This document shows positions 20,679-32,804 of a DNA stretch of 64,000 bases, piece after piece. The DNA is taken from contig CM070512.1 of NCBI GenBank assembly GCA_036346375.1, positions 35,572,466 through 35,636,465 of the forward strand, read 5' to 3'. The notes beneath the pieces were generated by a model, which saw nothing but the letters and a program-made list of their open reading frames with translations, ran no database searches and was not told the origin of the DNA. Made by a program: the position numbers and the translations under genes. The number at the start of each line of letters is the position of its first letter. The first letter of the stretch is position 1. The DNA is from Guadua angustifolia (taxonomy: Eukaryota; Streptophyta; Magnoliopsida; Poales; Poaceae).

Positions 20679-22370
20679 TGTCTTGAACTCGATTTTGCCG
20701 CCAACACGACGGAGAGCTCAACCTTGCTCTCGCCACGCCCCATGGCTGTGCTCGCTGGGTGCTCAGACGACACATCCACACCTCGACAAATTTTCACTGA
20801 GGCTTCACAAGGCTGCCTGCCGACGCTCATGGCAGGCGCAGTGCACCGCCACCATGGAGAGGGCGCCGCTTTTGCATTTGCACGCCACGCCTCCCAAGGC
20901 TCGCAGGGGCAATGGTCAAGCCACGCGCCACTGGCCTATGAGATTTTGGAGAGTTTCCACCGATGGCGCATCTGCCCGACGCTGAGCAAGCCTCAAGGAG
21001 CCGTACACCGCGAATGCAACGTGGACGGTGAGCGATCAATGTGCCGCCACTTCGGCTGAAGTAAGAGGATCGCCACCGGCCTCGGCACCGGAGGCGCCCA
21101 GAAAGACGAAAGTTGTGGCGGATCATCCCAAGCTCGCCTAACTAGCTTCGCCGACACTGAGCTAGAATCATGGCACCAGATTTGGCACGCTGGTCGACTA
21201 ACCTCGATCGAGCTAACTCGCGTCTCTCAAGATAGAGTGGCGGCGGCGACGTGACGCGCTGCCGAGTACACCAACAGCCATAAGAGCCGTTAACGCCTGC
21301 GCTTCCCTCTTCCAAGCTAAAACCACGCCGTCATGTTGTTCACGGCATCCCCGAGCCTCAACGGTGCCCGAGGCTGAGCAACCTACCAAAGACCTCGGAG
21401 CTGGTAGAGCACGCCACATACAAGATGTACCGCCCCCGCACCCTCACTTGTGGTCTCATTCGCCACAAAGCTAAACTCGCCATGAAGGAGAAAGCCGCAT
21501 CAAGAATTCTGAGCGGCCCCAGCCTCCTACACCCTACACATCGCCTTAACACTCACGATTGCCGCTGACACTCTCGACGCCGAAGAAGAGCGCCACCGAC
21601 GTCATGCTTGTTCGCAGTCGCTGAGAAGCACAATACGAATCACAAAACACCCTGGCACCGACTATCGGAGCTATCCGACTTGAAGAGCGCCTCGTCAGAA
21701 CTCTGTGGCACGCATAAGGCCTGGGAACTTCTTGGGACTCAAGAGCTGTATAGCACTGGGAGAAATGCTCCGACTACATCCGCGCTTCTCCCAACAAAGG
21801 TAATGAACTCCCGACATTAGCGACGCCGACGCTTGGGCATTCATTTATGGCACCACATGCAGGCCTTGGTCCACAAACTAGGTTGCCTCAAACCCAGACC
21901 ACCAAGGACCTCGCCGACATCGCCATTCAACCACGCCCGGCGAGGGAGGCAGTGGGGGCCATCTTCGATAAAGCGAAGGCTGCGAGAATCCGCCCCGAGC
22001 CGGCAAGATTCTCCGACCGCACGATGCCGGAGGCGAAGGGAAAGCAGTCCGCGAGACCACACGTCGAGCCGAACGCCGACAAGCAAAGCGGCGCGTACCA
22101 TCCGACCACTTCAAAAGCCGATGGATAGCCCGCGGTCAACCACTTCGTACCTGCCGCACAAATACCGGGATCATGAAGTCCCGAGGCGCCGAAACCCCAC
22201 GCAGTCAAGGGCAAAGGAAAGAAGCGCGACCCGACACCAAAGGCTCGACAGACAGTCGACTGCGGGTTCCCGTAACCCGACGGATGCCTTATGATCTTCT
22301 GGACCAGAGAGCTACGCCGACAAATGCCGCGTAAGCTCGCCACCGTGAGGTGCATACGGTGACCCCATGT
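20679..22370 (+). pseudogene. Element J gag region (decayed)
   Basis: Occupies the position of gag between the left LTR and protease. No frame remains open, and no single motif can be trusted; basic, Arg/Pro-rich stretches at 21900-22290 are consistent with a gag C-terminus. Assigned by position more than by sequence. Confidence 0.45.
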
Positions 22371-23130
22371 CCCAACTACCTTCGCTGGTCGGAGACCCCC
22401 ATCACCTTTGATTTGACGGACACTCCCCACCGCATCCAAAGACTTCGAAGATACCCACTCATCGCTGACCCCATCGAGGGTCGGGTTACCACTCACCAAA
22501 GTCCTTATGGATCTGCGGCACGGGTCTCAACATCCTCAGATGTTGAGACGCCGACGCCTGGCATCCCCGCCGACCCCACGATCGAGCAAGGCGCCTTCCA
22601 CTGGCCATCTCGGCCATCAAGCTACCTCCGGGCAGGTTGATTTGTTGGCCACCTTTGAGGACCCAAAACTTCCAGACCAAATCCTCGCCGAGGTGGTGGG
22701 GTTCAGGCTCCTAACACGCTATCCCGGGAGGCCATACGTTCATGGCGCCCCAACTACACGCATCGAAGTCAAGATTCCGGCCACGGGCATCTTTACCATG
22801 TCCTCATCCCTCCAATTTTGCTTTCAACCGCGAGCGGCAGCTATGGCCGGGCTCGTGGTCATCGTCCGGCCGAGCTCAATAACCACGGAGGCAAGCCTCC
22901 GAGTACATCCCCGGCCCAAGAAGTCGGGCTCGGGTCCTTCGAGTCCGCTGAGGATTACCAAGGGGATCGCGACGATCCCAAGACCCGGCAAGACCGTGGC
23001 GGGGTCCGCCCCGCCGGGCCAGGAAGGCGCGTCACGACTTCCTCCGCAATCGGATGTTCGCCTGAAGACCATGCCAGCATCCTAAGGAGGTCGCCGAGCA
23101 CACCTCAACATCCGCCGGTGTTGCTGCCGC
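22371..23130 (+). pseudogene. Element J aspartic protease region
   Basis: Frames read LRWSETPITFDLTDTPHRI (22380-22436), the linker that precedes retropepsin in Tat elements. The catalytic region around 22500-22545 corresponds to the Asp-Gly-Ser-Gly-Leu-Asn-Ile-Leu motif in frame-shifted form (HGSQHPQMLRR in one frame), followed by GQVDLLATFEDPKL (22636-22677). The LGRP/REAI-like flap region with APTTRIEVKIPATG follows at 22745-22790. Several shifts make it non-functional. Confidence 0.65.
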
Positions 23131-23760
23131 CTAACGCCCGCGCCTGCTGACAAGAAAAGCGCAGTTCATAGGGGAAGAAGTAGCCAAGCTTTTGGAGGCA
23201 GGGTTCATAAAGAGGACGCCACCCTCAGTGGCTTGCCAACCCCGCCCTTGTAAAAAGAAATGGGCAATGGAGGATGTGTGTCGACTACACAGTTCGAACA
23301 AGGCATGTCCTAAGGACCATTTCCTTGCCCCTTGATTGACCAAGTCATTGATTCCACCGGGTGCGTAATTGTTTCGCTCTCGACGCCTACTCAAAGCTAC
23401 CACCGATCCTCATGAAAGAGTCCGACCAGCTCACGACCTCTTTATCACTCCGCTCGCCTGCTTTGTTACGAACGATGCCTTTTGGTCCAAGAACGCAGCG
23501 CAACATACCAACGCCGTATGTACACTGCTTCAAGACCAGATCGCCAGAACATCGGTGGCGGACGGACATCGCCCAATCAGGAAGGCAACACCACGACTTC
23601 CATAAGAAACCTTTGCGAACCTCCCGCTGTTCCAAGATAAAACTCAACCCCGAGAAATGCGCTGGGTTCCTGTGGAAAGCCGATTCATCATATCCGAAAG
23701 CGCGGCATCGGCCAACCCGTGAAGGTCTCCGCAATCATGAAGATGGGGGCCGACACCTAA
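23131..23760 (+). pseudogene. Element J reverse transcriptase
   Basis: Across three frames the canonical Ty3/gypsy RT blocks can be followed. EEVAKLLEAGFIKR is at 23175-23215, KKKWAMEDVCRLH (from KKNGKWRMCVDY) at 23250-23290, and NKACPKDHFPCP at 23297-23332. FITPLACF is at 23440-23465, followed by MPFGPRTQRN (from MPFGLKNAGATYQ). The YVDD region near 23560 is degraded, and KLNPEKCAGFLW lies at 23640-23675. The frames change at least four times, so no active polymerase is encoded. Confidence 0.8.
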
Positions 23761-24700
23761 AGGGCGCCCAAAGTCGACGGATGCCTCGCACTTTGAGCGC
23801 ATTGTGTCTCGCTTGGCAAGCGCGGATGCCCTACAACCGCCAGAAGTCCGACCGCTTCAGCTTGACACGCTAAGCTCGAGGCCCTCGATCGATTGAAGGT
23901 CTTCCCGACATCACCTTGCCTTGATCGCGCTTATCGCCATATGAAGCTTCGCCTCTTACATCGCCGCCACGCACCAAAGTCGGGAGCGCCGCCGCCGAGC
24001 GAAGGAGGAAGGCCGTGCCTCAAGGTGCAGCGATCGGTCTACTTATTAGTGAAGTACTTTCGAGTCCAAAGCCCGCTACCCTAAGTGGAAAAGTTGTTTC
24101 ATGCGGTGCTAATCAAGAGAAAACTAATCCACTATTTCACCAACACCCCATCTCTCTCGTGGTGACTTCTTCGCCGCTTAGGCGAGATCATCCGCAACTG
24201 CCATGCTTCGAAGAATAGCCAAGTGGGCGCTTTGAGCTCAACGGGCACGACATCACGCTCGCTCCTAAGACCGGATCAAGTCCTAAGCCCTTGCCGACTT
24301 TCAAGGCCGAGTGGACCGAAGCCCAGCGCCAACCACCTAAGACCCCGAGCATCGACAATGTACTTCCGACGGGTCCTACACCAAGAACGGAGCGCGCTGA
24401 ATCGCTATCGCCTCCCCACTCGCAACAGCTCCAGATGTTGTCCGACTTCTCTTCGACGCCACCAACAACGTCCGCCGAAAGCACGGCTCATCAACGGCTC
24501 GGACGCCGACCTCGGCGACGATGACTTTTTATATATACGGCGACTCTAAGTCGGTGGTCGACTGTGTCATGAAGACCTCCGAGCCTCGAGACCACGTGAT
24601 AAAGATATCGCCAAGGTGCGCAAGCTCAAGAAAATTCAAGGGTTTCGAGCTCCATCATAGCCTACCGACGCTACAACAGAGGTAACACCACTCGCCAACA
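23761..24700 (+). pseudogene. Element J RNase H region
   Basis: Frame pieces match the Tat RNase H and connection: LISEVL and HYFTNTP-like peptides (24030-24150), then RIAKWALELNGHDITLAPKT (about 24210-24270), FKAEWTEAQ (24300-24326), and the RNase H core YGDSKSVVDCVMK near 24535-24575. Shifts and stops occur throughout. Confidence 0.65.
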
Positions 24701-26039
24701 TTGCCTCGCAGGGACCGGTTCCTACTGAATCTTTGTCCACAACCTTCACAACCGTCCGTCCGAATGGACCCGGTGGTCGATCAGGCGGCCGGCCCACCTG
24801 GCTCGCCCGAGCCAAACGCTGACCATCCGGACGCCGCTTCTATCCGTGTCAAAGCAAGATGTGCTCACGGCCGAATCCGACTGGAGGAAGCCTTACGTCG
24901 AGCGCTTGACGGACGGGACTCCCCCCGGATCCGACCGAGGTTCACGCCGCCGGGCGCTGAAGTCCTTCGGCCCCTAGTCGGCGAAGACCTTACAGAGGAG
25001 TCCTTCCGGTTCTCCGTGGCGCATCCTAACCGATCAAGGCAAGGAGTTGCGCCAACATCCATGGCGTAACATGCGGTCACCACGCAGTTCTCCGCGTCCT
25101 TGGGTAAGGCCTTCAAGGCTTCTATCGCCGATCATTGTGGCCGACGCCGAGCGATCGCTCACACTCGCGAGGGGTGCCAATTTTTGCTCTACAGACGACC
25201 TTCCAAATTCTCAAGCCTCCGTACGATTCCTATCACGGGCTGTCATGGCCTGGGGACTCGACCGCTGCCTTTCAAGAAAGCGCCTAGGGTTTCACCCACC
25301 TCTTTGTCGCGTGGACAAATTCACTATGTGGATAGAGGCAAGCCGTTTCATTGGCCATCATGTCCAGCACCACTTCTTCCGCGCATAGTCTATCTTTGAG
25401 TCCCTAACTCCATCACACCGGCAATGGTACGTAGCTTTCGGGAAGGAATTTCGACTCGCGACCTTCAACATCCGCTACGATCGGCGGCCGCCACACCAGC
25501 ACCAACGCCGCCGAAAAGGGCAAACGCATGATCCTCCAGGCTCAAGTCGCAATCTTCAATCGACCGAAGGTCAGCGGGCGGGCATCGAAGCGTTCTCCGC
25601 TCTTTGGAGCTCGCGAATCATCGACCGTGTCGATCGGCTTTACGCCATTCTTCTGGTGTTCGCTGCCGAGGCCGCCCCGCCGACCGACTGGAGTATGGCG
25701 CTTCCAAGACTTGCAACCTCGACCAAACTCGGGGCTCGAAGTCGCAAAGAAGACGCCATCGACTACCGACGAGGCGCCGCGGACGCTATCCTCCTGGCCG
25801 GCTTGGCATCAAAGAATGTCAAGGCGCTTATCGTAGTCGCCAGATCCGTGGTCGAGCCTTCGATGTAGGCGACTTGGTCCCGCTGTTCAGCCCAACGCTA
25901 AGGCAGCACAAGCTACTTCGTGGAAGGCCCTTCACCGCTAGGAGGTAATTCAATCTTAACTCACCGACCAAAGACGCTGATGGCAATATCTGCTTCAAAT
26001 GCTTGGAATATTGAGAAGCTCAGGCGATTCTTTCCCTAA
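24701..26039 (+). pseudogene. Element J integrase
   Basis: The zinc-binding segment is seen as CEGCQFF-like peptides around 25170 (REGCQFLLYRRPSK in one frame). The catalytic core includes LPFKKAPRV and FTMWIEASRF (25265-25350, from 'GPF..A.GG.. / DKFTKWIEA'). Later come ILQAQVAIFNRPKVSGR (25530-25580) and GFTPFFW (25640). The C-terminal tail reads NAWNIEKLRRFFP and stops at 26037-26039. This end is a reliable anchor for the pol 3' boundary. Confidence 0.75.
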
Positions 26040-27205
26040 AAAAATTTGTTCTTTAGCCGGACATGCTTACTAAAGTCGATAAGCCCGAGCGGCGCGAACC
26101 CACGGGTTTCAAGTCTACGTGAACATCGTTACGTAGCGCCAAATCATCCTAAGGTTTTTCCTCAAAGGAACCGCTTCAACCCGCTTATTATGCTCACGCC
26201 CGTAAAACTCCAAGTAGTTTTTCTGACCACGATTACTAAAGTAATGGCCCACGGGCTTAAGAAGACTTTGTGCGATTTAATTATGGACGATCGGCGAAGC
26301 ATTTTTGGTAGGTCCGTCGCACGACGATTTATCTATAAGCAGCGACGCCCACCAACAGACTTTACGCGATCCTCGCGGTGGTCGGCAACGATCAAAGCGC
26401 TCGGATTTAAGAGACGGAGTACAAAGGACAAAACACTAAGAGCACGAGATTTCGAAGGAGGTATTCCATTACACAAAAGTATAGTACACCCATTACAGAC
26501 AAGCAAATCAGAAAGTCACGCCTTATGCTAACCCTAAGGCGTAAAAGAGTGCAAAATCCAAAACAAAGAAAGTCGGACCATGAAGGCAGTAGGAGCCGCC
26601 CGTGCCTGGAGATGCTCTGCCAGCACGCGGGTTCGGGGAGACCGCGACGGCAACCTAAGGGTCGGGCTAAAGAAGGCGGCCCTCCCTGCGTCCCCCCGAG
26701 ACCTCGCCAAGGTCTGCCCATCGTTCGAGACCTCCAGTACTGCCACACTGCTTCCACCGCTTTCCCGTGACTTGCTCAAGACTGGGCCGCCTACCGGATG
26801 TGGGAGACAAGGTCAGCGGGTCAAGGAGTTAGCGACCGTGGCACAAAGACGCCAAAGACGATTCGCCGTCAGAGTAAGACCGCCTCTTCATGCAAGGAGC
26901 GCCCCGAGGCCTAGGGCAGTCCTCCAACGCCTCTGGCCGCTGTAAGGCCAAGGCGATCGCGCCACGCTTGGCTCAACTGCCTGAGCTCCACCCCTGACTC
27001 AGCCCCGCCCATGCCTGTGAAGGTGGCGGAGCATCGAGAGGAGAACCCCGCTGCGGAGTCAATGTCGTTCGTCATGGCTATTCCCGCCTCACCGCCTTGC
27101 CAAGGCCGCTGAGTCGCCGCTTGCCCTGGGCGGGTCAAGCACCCGGCTCGTGAAGCAGTTGCATCACCCGCTACTTAGGGCGGCAGAAGATCCCACTTGC
27201 ATACA
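26040..27205. other. Element J, post-integrase spacer
   Basis: Between the pol stop and the antisense ORF region. GC-rich, with overlapping frames on both strands (26046-26531, 26580-26945, 26407-26757 minus); none has recognisable motifs. Probably untranslated or decayed spacer typical of Tat elements. Confidence 0.4.
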
Positions 27206-27994
27206 CTAAGTCTGAGATGGGACCGCACCAAGGCCCACCATGCTTGCCGCCGATCTCAAGAAGCCGCCTCCCGCCGCCTCGGGGCGCTGAGCCACTCTCC
27301 GACGCCGCTGCCGAGTTGCCATTGGCCGATCGACCTGCGGAGGCAAAGACCGAAACGAACGCCAACTAGACGCCTCGCAACCCCCGCCACGTCCGAAACA
27401 ACCAGAAGAGCACCTACCAAGGCGGGGCTCCAGATGAAGAACTCGCGAGGGCAGATTGCCCGCCGCGCCGCCGCTACCGGAAGAGCCCTCCGCTCGACGC
27501 TTGGAGGGTGAGCCTCTGTGGCTCTTCCACCACTCGCTGTTCGCTTCTTGTCGCTCTCCACCGCCGCCGCCATGGCACCTGCAAGAAGTTCCTCCGGGAA
27601 CGGACTTGAAGACGGCGAAGTAAGGCAACACAAGCGTTAGGGCTGTATGGTTTACCGCCCTCACCAGATTTATAAGGGCGGATTCACCTGCTAAAACCGC
27701 CACATGCGCATGCTTCAAGGGCTTTCTGGCGCGCCGCCGGCGCCGCGACGCGACGCGCATTAAAATCCCACTCCGCGATTTAATGCGCGGCGAGCGATAC
27801 GGGTGCGTATTGCCGCCCGCTCCAGGTAAAGGATCGCCGACGCTCGGGTCTTCGCCACAGACTCCAGATATACTACGGACATCCTCGAATCCGACTACCA
27901 CGCGAAGCCGCAGACGCAACCAACCCAAAAGAGATAAGTCACCGACTACTTCCCTCGCGATTTTTCGACGATCAATGATACGCGCGTCGACCAC
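27206..27994 (-). CDS. Antisense open frame in element J, unknown
   Basis: A 262-aa minus-strand frame, one of the longest uninterrupted in element J. It is Arg/Gly/Ser-rich with no motif I know. A second minus frame inside it (27633-27256, 125 aa) has a hydrophobic stretch, SPALVGALLVVSDVAGVA, that could span a membrane. In GC-rich DNA both may be chance frames; they are listed because Tat elements are known to carry antisense extra ORFs downstream of pol. Confidence 0.25.
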   Translation of the reverse strand: MVDARIIDRRKIAREVVGDLSLLGWLRLRLRVVVGFEDVRSISGVCGEDPSVGDPLPGAGGNTHPYRSPRIKSRSGILMRVASRRRRRARKPLKHAHVAVLAGESALINLVRAVNHTALTLVLPYFAVFKSVPGGTSCRCHGGGGGERQEANSEWWKSHRGSPSKRRAEGSSGSGGAAGNLPSRVLHLEPRLGRCSSGCFGRGGGCEASSWRSFRSLPPQVDRPMATRQRRRRVAQRPEAAGGGFLRSAASMVGLGAVPSQT

Positions 27995-28025
27995 ACCTCG
28001 TCGCCACGCATCGCCGGGCTCAGAG

Positions 28026-28610
28026 CAACGCTATTTACATTCATACAGATCAGCGGGTCCGATTAACCACACGGCTCCCCACCGTAACCTATCCGACCCA
28101 AGCGCCACGACCCAGCCCCATCAAATGCACGGTTTCAAGAAGCGCTCATGAAAGGGGTAACCTGACGCAGACGAGCCACAAGTCACCGGAACGCCCTTTC
28201 GCTCAAAATGCGAAATGCATGCTCCCGTTTCTCAAATGTCATTCACATTCATACGGGTCGGCGATCCGACCGACCACTCGCCGCTTCTAGCGGTAACCCA
28301 TCCGACCCAGGGCCGCGACTCCACGCCCAAAGGCTACGTTTTCAAGTAGCGCCTTGTAACGGAGTTACCCAGACGCGAAACACGTCACCGGAAATGTCCC
28401 TTTCCCGCTCAAAATGTGAATGGGTGCTCTCGCCCAACGCTATTCATGTTCATACGGACGACGACCGACTAACTACTTCGGCCTCTAGCGGGTAACTCCG
28501 TCTCACCCAAGCCGCCACACCTACGCCACGGTACGGCTACGGCTTTCAAGTAGCGCTATAAGGGCTACCTATACGGCGGCGCAGCCACAAGCTCATTTGG
28601 GGCCACCTTC
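28026..28610 (+). repeat. Tandem repeat, three units of ~205 bp
   Basis: Three consecutive diverged copies, starting near 28026, 28234 and 28436. Each carries CATTCATACG/ATGTTCATACGG, then GTAAC(C)..CCGAC, TTTCAAG(T/A)AGCGC, GTCACCGGAA and CGCTCAAAATG(C/T)GAA. Located between pol and the antisense ORF of element J. Non-coding tandem repeats in this interval are a known trait of Tat elements. Confidence 0.75.
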
Positions 28611-29400
28611 TCCGCATGAGGCTTGAATGGACGCTTCCGACCTCGGGTCTTTAGCCCTCCTTCGCTTTCCTTCGAAAATCGAAAACATCCCACGCTCAAA
28701 AACCCCCGGCTTCTGTGGTTACGGCTTCGACGCAAAAGAAGGGCTTAAACTCGCGAAAGCACAAAAACGAACCCCGATTCATTACATGCCGAAGTTTTTA
28801 CATCAACATAATATCTAACATCATTCATAATCCCCGTGGAGGACGCTCGGGGTATCCGGCCACGATCGCCGGGCATAGGGCTCGACTTGGAGTCCGAAGC
28901 GCCGACCTCGCCGTCCGGCCCCGGGCGATCCCCCGCTAACTTTGTCCGTGTCAAGACCATTGTAGAAGGACATGGCGCTAATAAAGCGCGAAGTGGCTCC
29001 TGTGGCAGCACTCGCCTTCACCGACTTCGACGCGGTTCCCAAGACACGGCTAACGCTTGGCCGCAAGCGAACTCAGACTCGTGACAAATTTCGAGCAATC
29101 CGAACACAGACGGCCCTACCGACCTTCCTAAGGCCCCAAACTCGGATAATTACCGCCCGCCATTCTCCATTTCTTTTCGAGTCGTCGAGCCGCCCATCGC
29201 TGGGACATGGTCAAGGCTTCTTCCACCGCTAAACGCCAGGCCTCCGCGACTTCACTAATCTTTCTCTACACTCAAAATCGAGGTGTTAGAAGTGTGCCTA
29301 CGACGGCACCTTCCGAATCAACCTGCATAACAACTCTACGGACGCGCATTCTCCATAGCTTGAGCCTCCTCAGACCTCTCGCCGGACTTCACCGGCCACA
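28611..29400. other. Element J spacer between repeats and antisense ORF
   Basis: GC-rich; small frames on both strands (28821-29066 minus, 28972-29232 plus) without recognisable features. Confidence 0.3.
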
Positions 29401-29429
29401 CCGCCTCCTCGAGGACGACGCCCCGAAGG

Positions 29430-31860
29430 CTATGGCCTCTCCTCGAAGCCAAGGCCACAGATCCGCCTCGAGCGACGGTTTGCGCTGTATGGCTTCCGCC
29501 AGAGGGACTCAATCTCGGATACCTCGCCTCGTGGACTCACCCGACCGGGCGCCTCCTCCGCAGGGCGCTGCCCTTCACTCGCCATCCGGCGGCCTCTTCC
29601 GCTGACCCGCCGCGCCCGCATTTTCCCGAAGCCTCCCCGCAGCTGAGTCCCGCTGGTCGCGAATTCCTCCGCAGCAGCTGGGTCAGGCAGCGATGGAGGA
29701 GCTCGGACTTGCCCTCGAACGCACTCAAGACGCTGCAGCCAAGCCATCGCTTCCATTTCAAGATCCGCAACATCCGGTAAAGGCGAAAAAATTCTGAACA
29801 TAACTTACCAGACCGGCCGGAAGTCGATCTCTGCATGATCGCAGATCCAGCCGCCTCCCGAAGATTCTAAGGAGAAGATTCAGCTCACCCGATTCGCCTC
29901 TAACTCGTCCGGCCTGGGGAACCCTCCCACAGGACTCCCACTCTTCAAGCTCCGCCCCATCGTCCAGGCGAGAATGATGTCTCGCCGGATGGGTCACCAT
30001 CCGGCCAGACCAGATGGTCTGGGCGATCGAGAAAGCCTCTGCGGTCGCCCGCGTGGCCCGCCCGACGGTTGGGCCTCCGCTACCACCGCCGGGCGGATCC
30101 GCTGCCTCCGCCACCGCTGGCCGCAGCTCGTCCCCACCCGCCCTTCGCGACGATGGCGGATCGCTTCCAAAGGCTGTGACTCCTCCGGAGCGGGCACACA
30201 CCGGATCAAGCGCATGCGCGAGATCGGTCCGCCTCCTCGCCCCCGCTTGCGGGTAAGGAGCTCCTCGACGGTCGCCAGACGCGTCGGGACACCACTTCCC
30301 ACGGATGCTCTCCGCACTACCACGCGCACGATTTCCGTCAAGGCCAAGAACCACGGGCGCGGCGGCGCCGCCACCTCCGACGCTTGCCCTTGGTCGACCG
30401 GCAGATCTTCGCTCCCCGCCAAGCCGAGTATCTCGCCGGGTCCCATGGCCATAGTTCCGCCGCCTCTGCTGCTTTCTCCGCAAAATCCCTAAAAGCAAGG
30501 GCCGGTCAGTGACATTTCGAGCAAAATCGACACACGGCAAAGGGACAAGACTAACCACGACGAAGCGGTGCCAGAATAACCGCTCTCTTCACGGTTTTCC
30601 TAGCAAAGGGGGGCTATCTTCCCCATTGTGGGCACCCCCGCTGGGTGTCCTCGCTTAGCGCGACGACGATTTCCTCGCGGTCGATGTCCTCCATTGATCG
30701 CCGACCGGGCGGCATTTCAAAATCATACTCTTCAGATGGATCGCCGAGATCTCCGCCGTCAGCGAAGGACGACCCCGCCGATCGAAGAAAGGGCGGTCGA
30801 CCCACGCCTCGCCGTGCGATCATGGCCCGACGTGTCCCCTCTTCTCCTTCCTCTTGTTCTCCAGGCGCTTCCTTCCGAGCGGACTCCCAGCCTCGGCTCA
30901 CTGGCGATCGCCTCATCTCCTTCTCCCCAAAGAATGCCCGGAGGATGCTCCAAGCAGCCCTGAAGGGGCGGAACTCTATTCAGCCTGAACGCTGGGAATT
31001 AAGGTACACAAGAAAGGGTAGGGGAACCTCCCACTTACCAAGTTCGGGGGGTTTTCCACCGAGAAGGGCTCGAACGCCGCCGCCGCCACCGTGGCTTTCA
31101 ATGCCAGGACGGCGCCACCCGAGCCTTCCACCTCCGACGAGGAGGTCCGAACCTCCATCCTCATGGGATCGGACGCCTCATATTTGAACATCGTGTGGGC
31201 CTGCCCATAAGGGGTTGAATGCGTCTCGCCATGAACGAAAGACGACGACATAACCCGTCGAGCCTCGCTCTTCCGAGCCACGAGCTGCTCAAGAATCACC
31301 ACCATCTTCCTCTTCTCTCTCGCTCACGGACGACCCCATTCAGCACCGCCGCCCCCTCCGGTGAAGGCCGGCGCCTGCTCCCCAGATTCCAATGTAGAAC
31401 CACTCGGTGCCATCCACGGTTCAAGTAGGCAGCTTCATGTCAAGGTATCCGACGTAACGGTTAGACCGGCCGATGGCGGCGCAGCACGATCGGCGCCAAA
31501 GAACGCTACCGACTTGCTTCTTCAAATACCAAGATATGGAAGAAGTACTTCCAGAGGGCCCAATGGGGTTCGATCCTCAGAAAGCTCGCACAACAGGGTG
31601 AAGATCGCGAATGTGCAGACGCTGGGGGTTCGGGATGGTGCACTCCACCTTGTAAAAGTGAAGAAGCCCGGACGAACGATGGAGGGGAGGCCAACCCGCC
31701 AAAGAAGGACGCGACTACAACGATCTGCCACTACCAGCTCGAGCCGCAATTTCACAAGACTCTCCACCGAAGCTACATCACGCTGAAGGAACCGCTTTTC
31801 GCCAAAGCCGAGCACCCGAAAGGCCAAGAATGGTGCACTCCGCCACGCCATCTCCAAGGG
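29430..31860 (-). pseudogene. Element J antisense extra ORF (gypsy-type transposon domain, PF04195-like)
   Basis: Reading the minus strand from about 31860, peptides in neighbouring frames resemble the plant 'putative gypsy type transposon' domain: CTFAIFTLLCE, then FLRIEPHWALWKYFFHIL (about 31570-31520), matching the family pattern 'F..LCE.FLGI.PH..LW..FF'. Downstream (30916-30614) an acidic stretch, PSEEYDFEMPPGRR, precedes EDIDREEIVVALSED, and the 266-aa frame 30558-29758 covers the likely C-terminal half. Stops and shifts separate these pieces. Position (between integrase and 3' LTR) and antisense direction fit the extra ORF of Tat/Retand elements. Its function is unknown in the family. 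Confidence 0.55.
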
Positions 31861-32800
31861 GGCGAGGACCGTTGGTGAAGAAAGGCTAAGGCAAAGAATC
31901 CTTCTTGGTTTTTTTGATCTTCCTCACGGCCGCCTCGCCTCTTCCTTTCGCAATAAGAACAGGGACAACGCAGGGAATCCGCTCTATGGCCCCTTTTTTT
32001 CCGCTTATAAAGAGCGCATCGACCGCCGACCGGATAGGCGTCAACCAAACAGAGCATCGCGAACGGAAACGGCGCCATTCCGCTCCCCCGACCGTCCCGA
32101 CGGTTCAACGGTACGCTGCCCTAATTCTTGATCGCCCCTGATTTAATCCTTGACAGGACCGCAGCCAGGCGAAAAGGACATCGGCAAAGTGGCGCACGGC
32201 TCCTCGGGCCTCGCCTCAATCTCCAAGGGTCGCTTTGCGACGGAGAAAACATGCCAGATCACTCACGGTCCCGTAAGCCACTTAAAGGCTTACCGACTTA
32301 TGCTTAGGGCTCGACCAAGCGTGCAGGCCCTTAACGCCACCAAGTGGACGCACACGCCGCCCGAAACTAAAAAACCGAGCGAGGGACGAGGATAAGGCGA
32401 GCTCCTGGCCCTTGTTGGGTCGGCGGACGACCCAATCGCCTTTGAATCGTTCGAGGTCATACGTCACACTTCTCCCGCTGAGCCTGCCGACGGCAGCGCC
32501 AACGCGCCCTGTGTCGGCGACGCACTGGGTCCGACTCGATTGAGTAACGAAGGCTCTCGCGGTCGCTTCTGGCCTGGACGCCTGCAACGGATAACGTCCG
32601 CTGGAAATGGTTCTCTCGAAGCCACCAGGCCCACTCGAACCACTCCGCCATCGCGCCACGAGCACGGGCGCTCGAGCTCACGATGGCAAGCGCGCTTGCT
32701 TCACCTCTGTGTCCCACACCGCGACGGGCGATTCGTGGGAACGCGCCGCCTCGCCAGAGTATGGGACGGACGCCTATCACTTTTGACGAATGGGCGATCA
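31861..32800. other. Element J, spacer upstream of the 3' repeat block
   Basis: No supported gene. Contains a T-run with TTATAAAGAG near 32005 that could, in principle, be promoter sequence for the antisense ORF, but nothing confirms this. The 205- to 238-aa frames at 32457-33074 (minus) and 32540-33256 (plus) overlap repeats and the LTR and are likely shadows. Confidence 0.3.
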
Positions 32801-32804
32801 AGAC

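Noticed and set aside
20091..21059. 322-aa plus-strand frame, one of the longest frames in the window
   Set aside because: It starts in the middle of the left LTR of element J and runs through the promoter and leader. The matching part of the right LTR is also frame-open only in places. No domain motif; a GC-rich chance frame.
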